Shown here piece after piece: positions 21,756 to 29,486 of a stretch of 64,000 nucleotides of DNA. The DNA lies in NCBI GenBank assembly GCA_943840615.1, contig CALSVI010000017.1, forward strand, positions 54,451-118,450, read 5' to 3'. This DNA is from an uncultured Luminiphilus sp. (lineage in GTDB: Bacteria > Pseudomonadota > Gammaproteobacteria > Pseudomonadales > Halieaceae). The position numbers and the translations under genes were made by a program. The notes below the pieces were generated by a model. The model made no database searches and was not told the origin of the DNA. It saw only the letters and a list, made by a program, of their open reading frames with translations. How positions within the stretch are numbered: position 1 is the first letter of the stretch; the number at the start of each line of letters is the position of its first letter.

Positions 21756-22760
21756 TTAGTCCAATGTCACTAGGCACTTGCCACGCGAGGCACCGTGCAT
21801 CATGTCGCAGAAGGCTCGGGGGGTGGTTTCGATGCCTTCGTAAACGGCATCAAAGCTTTTCAGGGTGCCGCGCTGAAGCCTGCCCTGAAGATCCTCGGCG
21901 ATCTTGGGAAAAGATTCAAAATAGTCCGAGAACATGAAACCTTCCATGCGCGCACGCTTGGTAATCAGCTCCCAACTGTTATTCAGTGGTTGCACCGCTG
22001 ACTCATATTGCGAGATAGCACCGCACAGCACGAGTCTCGCCTGCTCGCGCAGTTGACTCATGACCGTATCGAGGGCCTCGCCGCCCACATTGTCAAAAAA
22101 GATATCGACTCCGTCGGGACAGGCTTCTTGCAAGGCGCCAGCAAGATCAGGCTGAGTCTCGCGGTCAATCACCAAGTCATAACCCACTTCGTCTTCCAGC
22201 CAATCGGCTTTGTCACGGGTACTGGTTAAGCCGATTACCCGACACCCTTCCGCTTTCGCCAGCTGCCCGACAACGGTCCCTACAGCCCCGCCTGCCGCAC
22301 TCACCACAACAGTCTCACTAGGCTTCGGTTGACCAATCTCAAACAGTCCGATCCAAGCCGTCATCCCTGTGGGCCCCAAAATCCCCATGTATTGGTGGAG
22401 CGGCACGCCGCTGGCCACCTCTACAGGAGAGCAAAGATCGCTACCATCGAGCACACTGCTCTCTTCCCAAGCCGTGCGCGCACTGACCAGCGTGCCGACT
22501 GGGTAGTCCAGGTGATCAGACTCCGTCACTTCGCCCAATACGATGCTCTGCACAGGGTCACCGATCTGCATGCCGGTAAGGTAATTATCTCCGGCCCCTG
22601 CGGTCATCCATTGACGAAAACCGGCGTCCAGCGAAATCACGCGATTACGTGTGCGAAAGTGGCCTGCAGGCAAGGCCGATTGAGGGGCCTCCACCACGCC
22701 AAAATCACCTTCCTCTACTGAGCCTTCCGGATGTCTGACCAGCACCACTGCGCGACTCAT
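21756..22760 (-). CDS. MDR-superfamily NADP-dependent oxidoreductase, paralogue 2
   Basis: This protein (334 residues) is homologous to the gene at 19437 along its whole length; compare VSLDAGFRNWM with ISLDAGFRQWM near the N-terminus. The cofactor loop is SAAGGAVGTVVGQLAK, followed by GVDIFFDNVGGEAL. Its ATG overlaps the ferredoxin stop by 4 bp, and the P450 starts 3 bp after its stop, so the three genes are one operon. Reduction of an enone or ketone intermediate is inferred from the family only. Confidence 0.85.
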   Translation of the reverse strand: MSRAVVLVRHPEGSVEEGDFGVVEAPQSALPAGHFRTRNRVISLDAGFRQWMTAGAGDNYLTGMQIGDPVQSIVLGEVTESDHLDYPVGTLVSARTAWEESSVLDGSDLCSPVEVASGVPLHQYMGILGPTGMTAWIGLFEIGQPKPSETVVVSAAGGAVGTVVGQLAKAEGCRVIGLTSTRDKADWLEDEVGYDLVIDRETQPDLAGALQEACPDGVDIFFDNVGGEALDTVMSQLREQARLVLCGAISQYESAVQPLNNSWELITKRARMEGFMFSDYFESFPKIAEDLQGRLQRGTLKSFDAVYEGIETTPRAFCDMMHGASRGKCLVTLD

Positions 22761-23068
22761 GAGACCGCCACCTCGATCATTCCCTCCACCACACGCACAT
22801 CGAAAGTCGGCAGGGCTTCGCGGGTCAGTTGCCCCATGGGGTTACCATCACGCAGGTCAAATCTGACCCCGTGCAGCGGACAGGAAATAAAGCAGCCTCG
22901 GATCCGCCCACCCTCGAGTTCAGCCTCTTGATGCGTACACCGATTTTCCACCGCGTATAGCGCTCCGCCTGCACGGCAAACCAATACCTTGCGGCCATTA
23001 ATCGTCACCGCACGGCTGTCATTATCCGACAGGTCCCCGTCGGCAAACGCGGGTTGAAAATCCGTCAA
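22757..23068 (-). CDS. Rieske-type [2Fe-2S] ferredoxin
   Basis: This 103-residue electron carrier has the Rieske ligands C44-x-H46 (CTH) and C63-x2-H66 (CPLH). Such proteins usually feed multicomponent ring-hydroxylating oxygenases. Here it leads an operon with an MDR reductase and a P450, while two Rieske oxygenase alpha subunits lie nearby, so either could be its partner. The start is a TTG at 23068 with AGGAG eight bases upstream. Confidence 0.88.
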   Translation of the reverse strand: MTDFQPAFADGDLSDNDSRAVTINGRKVLVCRAGGALYAVENRCTHQEAELEGGRIRGCFISCPLHGVRFDLRDGNPMGQLTREALPTFDVRVVEGMIEVAVS

Positions 23069-23144
23069 AAGAAGCTCCTATTGAGTTGTGAGTCCATTCG
23101 TAAAAAAAAGGGCCAGAGCGGAAATGGTAGCACCGCAGTTTAAG

Positions 23145-23166
23145 AAAAAAACCATCTTGCTTGCTT
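23145..23166. promoter_or_regulatory. Candidate TetR operator, copy 2 (ferredoxin / MDR divergent promoter)
   Basis: Arms AAAAAAAC and GCTTGCTT are separated by 6 bp. The right arm ends in TTGCTT, which with TAGGCT 17 bp downstream (23184-23189) could be the promoter of the plus-strand MDR gene. A repressor here would cover the -35 element. Confidence 0.6.
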
Positions 23167-23224
23167 ATTTTTATGGTGCTCGCTAGGCTTTGGCCTGATT
23201 CTGATTTTTGCCTTTGAGGTCACT

Positions 23225-24235
23225 ATGAGCCACGGTAACAAACAACAATGGATTTTGGCTAAACGCCCCTCCGGCATGCCGGACCCATCGGAAATCGTCT
23301 TGCAAGAAGCAGCCATTCCCGAGACGCCACCGGGCATGTTGTTGGTCAAGAATCACTACATCTCTCTTGACCCTGCCATACGCTTTTGGATGTCAGACAT
23401 CCCCAACTATCTACCTCCGATCCCCATTGGAGACCCCGTGCGCTCGACGGTAGCCGGTGAAGTCGTTGAGAGCGGGAGCGACCAGTTCAAACCCGGTGAT
23501 CGTATCTTTGGTCTGGGCGGCTGGGAGACTCACAGCACTATCCCCGCAGAGTTTTGCACCAAAGTCCCCGAAGACAGTGAATTCCCGCTGCACTACTACA
23601 CCAACATACTGGGTGCTGTTGGCCTGACGCCTTATTTCGCTATTGCGGAGGTAGGGGCTGCGAAAGCCGGGCAGACGATGCTGATGAGCGCGGCGGCCGG
23701 GGCGGTGGGATCTATCGGCGGTCAGATCGCCAAACTGATGGGCCTGAAGGTTGTCGGCATCGCCGGCACAGACGAAAAATGCCGCTGGGTGGTGGATGAG
23801 CTCGGCTTCGATGACTGCATTAACTATCGAACAACAGAAAACATGGAATCCGCTATCGGGGCTGCGTGCCCGGAGGGTATCGACTTCTATTTCGATAATG
23901 TCGGCGGCGAAATCCTTGACGCCGCACTGATGAATATGAATAAAGATTCTACGCTGCTTTTCTGCGGCACCATTAGCACCTACAACGCCACCGGACCTGT
24001 GCCCGGGCCCTACAACTATTGGCAAATACTGGCACGAACCATCACAGTAAAAGGCTACCTAGTCAGCGATCATTACCACCGTATCGAAGAGGGACAGGCA
24101 GTATTGAGCGAGTGGCTCAAGGCGGACAAACTCAAGTTCCGTGAGCATATTAATGAAGGCATAGAGAACTGCCTGGATACCTACAACTTGCTGTTCACCG
24201 GCGGCAATGAAGGGAAATTAATGCTGAAAGTATGA
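23225..24235 (+). CDS. MDR-superfamily NADP-dependent oxidoreductase, paralogue 3
   Basis: This 336-residue reductase is of the same prostaglandin reductase-like group but more divergent from the other two. It has HYISLDPAIRFWM, the cofactor loop SAAAGAVGSIGGQIAK and GIDFYFDNVGGEIL. It is transcribed alone, divergently from the ferredoxin-MDR-P450 operon, with a candidate operator between them and a terminator after it. Confidence 0.85.
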   Translation: MSHGNKQQWILAKRPSGMPDPSEIVLQEAAIPETPPGMLLVKNHYISLDPAIRFWMSDIPNYLPPIPIGDPVRSTVAGEVVESGSDQFKPGDRIFGLGGWETHSTIPAEFCTKVPEDSEFPLHYYTNILGAVGLTPYFAIAEVGAAKAGQTMLMSAAAGAVGSIGGQIAKLMGLKVVGIAGTDEKCRWVVDELGFDDCINYRTTENMESAIGAACPEGIDFYFDNVGGEILDAALMNMNKDSTLLFCGTISTYNATGPVPGPYNYWQILARTITVKGYLVSDHYHRIEEGQAVLSEWLKADKLKFREHINEGIENCLDTYNLLFTGGNEGKLMLKV

Positions 24236-24267
24236 GCGCGTCATAGCGGCTCAGCTCAAAAACAGTC

Positions 24268-24298
24268 AAAAAAGGGGCCCTTGAGGGGCCCTTTTTTT
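24268..24298. terminator. Rho-independent terminator between MDR 3 and the Rieske oxygenase
   Basis: The hexamer GGGCCC occurs at 24275-24280 and 24286-24291 and can pair around a 5-nt loop. It is flanked by an A-run on the left and seven T on the right, so it could work for both convergent genes. Confidence 0.85.
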
Positions 24299-24317
24299 AT
24301 CTACGTGGTACGTGCGT

Positions 24318-25499
24318 TCATAGCTCAGGTTTGGGCGCGCGCTCGTCGCCATCGCTGTACCACTTTACCCAACGGTGAAAGTATTGGTTGCCACGCTCAT
24401 TGCGGCCAAAAATCACGCTCTTCATAAGTCCGGTTTCGAGGCCTTTCTGCAGTTTCAATCCCACGTTGTAGTCTTCCTCCTGCACCACATTGCGGAGCCA
24501 ATCTGCCATCTCGACACGCGCGGTGTCATCCTCTTCGTTCGCAGGCGGTGTCGGATGCAGGAAATGGAGAATGGTCGTATTTTCCATGGGACCGGGTCCC
24601 GGAATCATCTGAGCTACCTGCGTAATTTCCGGCGCAATAAAGATCGACACATTAGGGAAAAAGAGCCTAATAAAGTCGTAACCCTTGGTCTCATGCTGCC
24701 AGAGCTCGCTGGGATCAATATCACCCAGCTCCATCACATTTTTCGCCGCAAAACCGACCAACTGATGCGGCCCATGCGCGTCATATTCCATAACATTGGT
24801 GAACGTTCTGGGCTCAATGGTTTCGGGGTGCGCCGCCTTAAAATGGTAGCCCTCGAGATAGCCGTCATAGGCGACCTTCCAGTTGGGACCATGAATGATG
24901 CGGTTGCCCACATAAGTCCAGTTATCCATCCCCTTGGCAGCTACGTCGTCCATCATCTCCCCGAGGTAGGCCCGGATATCCACATCGCTCTCCGGATCTA
25001 AAACCGCGAAGATCAATCCACCTTCCTCATGGCTCGGGAACGCCACCAAATCGCGAGCGCCTTCGCAAACCTCGCCGAACTTGGGAGCGTCCGCAATAGC
25101 TCGCAGGGAGCCATCCGCTTTAAAGGTCCACCCATGGTAGGGGCAGCTGAATAACTTTTGACTTCCACAAGACTCAGAGGTGAGTCGCATACCTCGGTGG
25201 GTGCAAACGTTCATCAGCACCTTTGCGCTGCCATCAGCCTGTCGGGTAATCAGGAGCGGGATACCGAGAATATCCAGCGTCCGGAAGTCGCCTGCTTCTG
25301 GGATTTCCTGGCTGACACCGACCAAAATGGGCTGGCGCTTGAAGATGGAGTCCATCTCCTGCTGCCATTGCTCTGCGTCGGTGTAGTCAGTAGAGGGCAC
25401 CTCCATGGTGTCAACGGCCCAATCGGTGGTGCCATTGGCGACATGGTCGATCAGGCGCCCGGCCATGCGGCTGTATTGAAGCTTTGTGTCTATTGTCAT
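24318..25499 (-). CDS. Rieske non-heme iron oxygenase, alpha subunit (393 aa)
   Basis: This is an aromatic-ring-hydroxylating or Rieske monooxygenase-type catalytic subunit. The Rieske site is C99-T-H101 and C119-P-Y-H122. The mononuclear iron site is in DGYLEGYHFKAAHPE (His, His). No beta subunit follows. The gene is co-transcribed 23 bp after the ABM-domain gene. Substrate and reaction are unknown; O-demethylation or ring hydroxylation are family possibilities. ATG at 25499 is used; an in-frame ATG lies at 25466. Confidence 0.88.
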   Translation of the reverse strand: MTIDTKLQYSRMAGRLIDHVANGTTDWAVDTMEVPSTDYTDAEQWQQEMDSIFKRQPILVGVSQEIPEAGDFRTLDILGIPLLITRQADGSAKVLMNVCTHRGMRLTSESCGSQKLFSCPYHGWTFKADGSLRAIADAPKFGEVCEGARDLVAFPSHEEGGLIFAVLDPESDVDIRAYLGEMMDDVAAKGMDNWTYVGNRIIHGPNWKVAYDGYLEGYHFKAAHPETIEPRTFTNVMEYDAHGPHQLVGFAAKNVMELGDIDPSELWQHETKGYDFIRLFFPNVSIFIAPEITQVAQMIPGPGPMENTTILHFLHPTPPANEEDDTARVEMADWLRNVVQEEDYNVGLKLQKGLETGLMKSVIFGRNERGNQYFHRWVKWYSDGDERAPKPEL

Positions 25500-25522
25500 C
25501 TCTGTATTCTCCTGCGCTATCG

Positions 25523-25840
25523 CTAATCCGGCATCACCAGATCACCCACCGCGGCAACCTCATAGCGACGTACTTCCATATCCAAAATTTCGAGTGATGC
25601 ACAGGCTTCTAGAAAAGCACCGACGTGAGCGGTTTTCAAATGTGCATCAAGATCTGCTTGGGACGCCCATTGCTCAGAAATCCAAACCACGCAAGGGTCA
25701 GTCACATCCACCGCAATACCATACCACTGACAACCGGGCTCCTGCCGCGTGCCGGCCACCACGGCTTCCGCCGCTCGAGCGTATCCCTGTGCGCTATCGG
25801 CACTGAGCTGAATCCTGACAATCACGCTGACTGTGCTCAT
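25523..25840 (-). CDS. Antibiotic biosynthesis monooxygenase (ABM) domain protein
   Basis: This 105-residue single ABM/dimeric alpha-beta barrel protein has the signature spacing of EPGCQWYG, then WISEQWASQADLDAHLKTAHV. Family members are cofactor-less quinol or polyketide monooxygenases, or dehydratase-like. It precedes the Rieske oxygenase in a two-gene operon reading away from the operator at 25886. The precise role is unknown. Confidence 0.8.
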   Translation of the reverse strand: MSTVSVIVRIQLSADSAQGYARAAEAVVAGTRQEPGCQWYGIAVDVTDPCVVWISEQWASQADLDAHLKTAHVGAFLEACASLEILDMEVRRYEVAAVGDLVMPD

Positions 25841-25885
25841 CTTACTTCCCCCATAAATGCCGGCCCAAACTAGATTTCAACAAAG

Positions 25886-25907
25886 AAAAAGTCAAGCGTG
25901 CTTGCTT
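25886..25907. promoter_or_regulatory. Candidate TetR operator, copy 3 (ABM / SDR divergent promoter)
   Basis: Arms AAAAAGTC and GCTTGCTT are separated by 6 bp. An overlapping perfect CAAGC-GT-GCTTG inverted repeat lies at 25893-25904. TTGCTT (25902-25907) with TACCCT 17 bp downstream could form the plus-strand promoter. Confidence 0.6.
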
Positions 25908-26079
25908 TTTTATACCGCCGTACCTACCCTGATGTTGATCAGCAACGTAAATCCAAAAACTTAGTTTTAAAGTAGCTGCTTATCGCACCACCAAGCAGGT
26001 TCGATACAAGGTTAGGCACGCTCATAAGCATAAACGGTTATGCGCAGCACTCCACGCTGCCTCCCTGAGGACACTCACT

Positions 26080-26862
26080 GTGACAAATCGACTCCAAGAT
26101 AAAGTTGCCCTGATCACAGGTGGCACAAACGGTATCGGCAAAGCGGCGGTCTATGGCATGACCGAAGAAGGTGCCAAGGTGGTGTTCACCGGCAACAATA
26201 CCGATGCGGGCGAGGACATTGCCAAGGAGACCGGCGCGATTTTCGTTCAGCATGCAGTACAGGATGTTGAAGGCTGGGAGAGAGTGAAGGCGGCCATCCG
26301 CGATCACCATGGTCGGCTGGATGTGACGTTCTCCAACGCAGGGACCAATACCGGTGACAGCGACATCGAAACCGTCGCAGTCGATGCTTGGAAAAACCTA
26401 CTCGATGTCAACCTGACCGGCATGATGCTGGCTATTAAGGCCAGTATTGAGTTGATGAAGCACAATCCCGGCGAGAGCGGCGGATCTATTGTGCTGAATA
26501 GCTCGATCAACGGCATTCTCGCGCTGTCGGGTGACGTGGCTTACTCCACAACAAAAGGTGCCCTGCGCTTACTCGCCAAATCTACCGCCGTGCACTTAGC
26601 TAAAACCGGCACCGGTATCCGCTGCAACTCCATTCATCCCGGCGTCATTGAAACGCCCCTGATTCAGGGAGCGATTGACGGCGCGCCGGATCCTGAAGCG
26701 GCGCGGAGTATGCTAGAGGGCATCGCGCCGGTCGGTCGGCTAGGCAGCATGCAAGAGATTGTCGCTTTGGTGCTCTACCTGGCCTCTGATGACGCGCGAT
26801 TTGTTACCGGTTCAGAAATTGTGATCGATGGTGGCTCAACGGCAGGACTTCCTGGAGTCTAA
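26080..26862 (+). CDS. Short-chain dehydrogenase/reductase (SDR), 260 aa
   Basis: This is a classical SDR with the NAD(P) motif TGGTNGIG near residue 15, a structural NAG-type motif (SNAGTN), the catalytic Ser in SSINGI and YSTTK. The C-terminus contains the usual VTGSEIVIDGG. The start is GTG at 26080 with TGAGGA upstream. It probably oxidises a hydroxyl group to a ketone; the substrate is unknown. It is transcribed alone from the divergent region that carries operator copy 3. Confidence 0.88.
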   Translation: MTNRLQDKVALITGGTNGIGKAAVYGMTEEGAKVVFTGNNTDAGEDIAKETGAIFVQHAVQDVEGWERVKAAIRDHHGRLDVTFSNAGTNTGDSDIETVAVDAWKNLLDVNLTGMMLAIKASIELMKHNPGESGGSIVLNSSINGILALSGDVAYSTTKGALRLLAKSTAVHLAKTGTGIRCNSIHPGVIETPLIQGAIDGAPDPEAARSMLEGIAPVGRLGSMQEIVALVLYLASDDARFVTGSEIVIDGGSTAGLPGV

Positions 26863-26882
26863 ACGCCGTTGCCCGGCAATAC

Positions 26883-27287
26883 TTACTCGCCGTGAAGCAC
26901 GGTGAAGACCCGCCTACTGAATTGCCACTGTCCGTCAACCTTGACGCACTCGTCGTCGTACTGCCCGCGCGGACGCAACTCACTGCCATCTTGTGTCACC
27001 GCCACCTCGTCGGTGTAACTGCGCATCGTGGCCCGGTCACCATCGACACGGATTGAGCCGGGCATGGCCATCATGTTGACGAAAGGGAACATCTTCATCG
27101 CTTCGAGCCACGCGCCAACAATCGTCTCGCGACCTTTCAGACCATCCATCCCCAAATGAGGCAACTCCCACACCGCATCTGCGGCCCAGGTCGCGCCCCA
27201 CATGTCGGCATCGCGCTGGTTTACCCCTTCGCAATAGCGCTCTAATAACGCGCGAATGGCAAGTTGATCTTGGTATTGATCACTCAT
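26883..27287 (-). CDS. NTF2-like/SnoaL-fold protein (134 aa)
   Basis: This small alpha+beta cone protein resembles the nuclear transport factor 2-like family: ALLERYCEGVNQRDADMWGATWAADAVWEL (cited in part). The family includes ketosteroid isomerases, scytalone dehydratases and oxygenase beta subunits. It ends the minus-strand operon tetR-SDR-NTF2. A role as isomerase or dehydratase, or as a small subunit of one of the beta-less Rieske oxygenases, is possible but not shown. Confidence 0.78.
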   Translation of the reverse strand: MSDQYQDQLAIRALLERYCEGVNQRDADMWGATWAADAVWELPHLGMDGLKGRETIVGAWLEAMKMFPFVNMMAMPGSIRVDGDRATMRSYTDEVAVTQDGSELRPRGQYDDECVKVDGQWQFSRRVFTVLHGE

Positions 27288-27314
27288 TCCTTGGCACCTC
27301 TTAATTACTCTCAG

Positions 27315-28079
27315 TTATTGATTGATGAGACCGCCGTCAATCACCATTTGCGCTCCGGTCATGTACGTCGACAGATCTGACACCAGAAACAATGCCGCAT
27401 CGGCGATCGTCTGGGGCGGTCCCATATAACCCATCGGCACCGCCGCGTTGAGTTTCACATACTCCTCAGGATTGTCCACGGAAGACTGTCGCTGCATGTT
27501 AGTGTCGATTAACCCGGGGTGAATCGTATTGCAGCGAATGCCCTCCGCAGCGGTCTCCGCTGCGATGGTTTTGGTAAAGCCAATCACACCACCCTTGGCC
27601 GCAGCATAGGCACTACACGCCGGCACACCCACCAAAGCCGCCACGGACGACATGTTAATGATGGAGCCCTTTACCCCGGTCTCGCGCATCACCGCTACGG
27701 CCTTCTGCGTGCCCAGAAAAACGCTGGTCATGTTGACCAACATCTGCCGGTTGTAGTCTGCCAGCGTCAGCTCAGGCAAGGTCTTCAGAATGGCGATACC
27801 CGCATTATTGATCAGCGCATCGAGCCGTCCGTGCTGAGTTTGGATTTGCGCCAGCGTGCTGTCCCACCCCGCCTCATCGGTCACGTCCTGCTCCCAGGCC
27901 TCTGCCTGTCCTCCCGCGGCCACAATTTCCGCAGCGGTCGTGGCGGCGCCCTCAGCATCGACGTCGGTCACTACAACGATGGCGCCTTCGGCTGCCAGCT
28001 TGTGCGCAATGGCATGACCCAAACCAGGATTCGACGCGCCTCCCGTCACCAAACATACCTTTCCGTCAACCATACCCAT
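27315..28079 (-). CDS. Short-chain dehydrogenase/reductase (SDR), 254 aa
   Basis: This is a classical SDR with VTGGASNPGLGHA, which carries a small insertion in the glycine-rich loop, plus NNAGIA, SSVAALVG and the catalytic YAAAK. The C-terminus reads MTGAQMVIDGG. It lies between the regulator and the NTF2-like gene on the same strand, with short gaps of 73 and 27 bp. It is a presumed alcohol dehydrogenase of the catabolic cluster. Confidence 0.88.
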   Translation of the reverse strand: MGMVDGKVCLVTGGASNPGLGHAIAHKLAAEGAIVVVTDVDAEGAATTAAEIVAAGGQAEAWEQDVTDEAGWDSTLAQIQTQHGRLDALINNAGIAILKTLPELTLADYNRQMLVNMTSVFLGTQKAVAVMRETGVKGSIINMSSVAALVGVPACSAYAAAKGGVIGFTKTIAAETAAEGIRCNTIHPGLIDTNMQRQSSVDNPEEYVKLNAAVPMGYMGPPQTIADAALFLVSDLSTYMTGAQMVIDGGLINQ

Positions 28080-28152
28080 GCACTACTCCTCTACTGTCTG
28101 ATTACTGTCTGTGAAAATCCGCCGGCCCAAAATGACATCTCGCATCATCGGC

Positions 28153-28857
28153 TCACGCATCACCGTCTTTAATATCGGTGAAATAAACTCGCTCAAGGTG
28201 GTCCGTCACGGTCTCGATCATGCGTCTGGCGCGTTGTTCCCGATTCGAAGATCGATGCGCAACGCCCATGCCCTGCATCACAAACTGCACCAGATCGTGC
28301 GCTGCCTGAAGTGACTTCACTTGTTTCCAATGAGGAAAAATCAAACGCACCGTTTTCAAAAACTCGCGCTCAAAATCTCGCTCAACCTCTCCGACCGCCT
28401 CCGCGAGCGCGGGATCGGTGCGCGCCGCCCCCAGTAACTCCTGATAGGCAACAAAGGAAGGCAAATTGACGTACTTCCACGCAGCCTCAACCGAGGTTCT
28501 GATGGCTGCCCGCGTCATCGTCTGATCGGGCGAATCGATATTCACCATTAAATCCCGGTACTCGTTGAGCCGCCGCACGTGCAGGTACCCCACCACCGCA
28601 TTCATCACTGCGGACCGGGAAGGGAAATGATGCATCATGGCCCCCCGGGAGACGTTGGCTTCCTCTGCGATCATCGCTGTCGTCGTACTGGCATAGCCGT
28701 GGTCCACAAAACACCGCACCGAGGCTTCCAGAATACTTTGGCGTGTGAGGGCGCTTTTTTCCGCCTGCCAGCCCTCTCCGGTGTACCCGTGGCTTCCACC
28801 GCGGGCTGCCCGTCGGGCTGAGGCAGTGGCGCCCGATTTGGCCGATTTCATACGCAC
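28153..28857 (-). CDS. TetR family transcriptional regulator of the catabolic cluster
   Basis: This 234-residue protein has a basic, glycine-containing N-terminal extension, then a TetR helix-turn-helix at about residues 38-90 (SILEASVRCFVDHGYASTTT, then ANVSRGAMMHHFPSR). The C-terminal half is a helical ligand domain. It is the only regulator in the 19-37 kb cluster and lies centrally, divergent from the DUF35-thiolase-Rieske operon. The same imperfect palindrome occurs at its own promoter and at the other divergent promoters. I infer an autoregulated repressor released by a pathway intermediate, perhaps a CoA ester. Confidence 0.88.
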   Translation of the reverse strand: MRMKSAKSGATASARRAARGGSHGYTGEGWQAEKSALTRQSILEASVRCFVDHGYASTTTAMIAEEANVSRGAMMHHFPSRSAVMNAVVGYLHVRRLNEYRDLMVNIDSPDQTMTRAAIRTSVEAAWKYVNLPSFVAYQELLGAARTDPALAEAVGEVERDFEREFLKTVRLIFPHWKQVKSLQAAHDLVQFVMQGMGVAHRSSNREQRARRMIETVTDHLERVYFTDIKDGDA

Positions 28858-28924
28858 TCCTTTTTGGGCGCTACTTAGTGGACCCTGCTTTGAAAAGGGC
28901 GCTTACGTCAGCGCGAAGCCAAGA

Positions 28925-28946
28925 ACGCAAACAATCCAGCTTGCTT
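28925..28946. promoter_or_regulatory. Candidate TetR operator, copy 4 (tetR / DUF35 divergent promoter)
   Basis: Arms ACGCAAAC and GCTTGCTT are separated by 6 bp, with 6 of 8 positions symmetrical. TTGCTT (28941-28946) with TAGACT (28965-28970) 18 bp downstream looks like the promoter of the plus-strand operon. Binding here would block both tetR and the thiolase operon. Confidence 0.65.
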
Positions 28947-29051
28947 TTTTTATTGGCAATATCCTAGACTGATTTCACTAATGCGACTACCCCGATCAGG
29001 ACACTCACCCTGGCCGCGAGCGGGTCGCGCCATGGTCCGTAGGATGTTGCT

Positions 29052-29486
29052 ATGCCTGATGCAAAACCCCTTCACGATGGCCTTTTCAGCTGGCCAGACG
29101 CTTCGTCGACGCTCATGGGAAGTCGATGCCTTGACTGCGGGGAGTATGCTTTCCCCAGCCAGAAATCTTGCCGTGCTTGCTCAGGCCAGAATATGACTAC
29201 CGCTGATCTGGGCAATGAGGGTGTACTGTGGACCTGGACCATACAATCCTTTATGCCCAAGACGCCTTACCATACGGACGAAACGCCCGAGACTTTTAAG
29301 CCTTATGGTGTGGGCTACATCGAGCTCGCCTGTGGACTCAAGGTAGAAAGCCGACTGCGGGAAAATCAGGCTGACCAACTAAAAATCGGTATGCCAATGA
29401 AGCTGGAAATTATCACCGTGCGCAAAGATGATGAGGGATCGGATTTACTGACCTTTCAGTTTTGCGCTGCAGAGGAGCAAGGTTAA
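29052..29486 (+). CDS. Zn-ribbon / OB-fold (DUF35) acyl-CoA-binding protein
   Basis: This 144-residue protein has a rubredoxin-like zinc ribbon (CLDCGEYAFP and CRACS) followed by an OB fold. DUF35 proteins act as partners of thiolase-like enzymes. In steroid side-chain degradation the DUF35 domain of ChsH2 holds the Ltp2 aldolase. The stop codon overlaps the start of the next gene, a thiolase, by one base (TAATG), which supports a protein complex. Confidence 0.85.
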   Translation: MPDAKPLHDGLFSWPDASSTLMGSRCLDCGEYAFPSQKSCRACSGQNMTTADLGNEGVLWTWTIQSFMPKTPYHTDETPETFKPYGVGYIELACGLKVESRLRENQADQLKIGMPMKLEIITVRKDDEGSDLLTFQFCAAEEQG

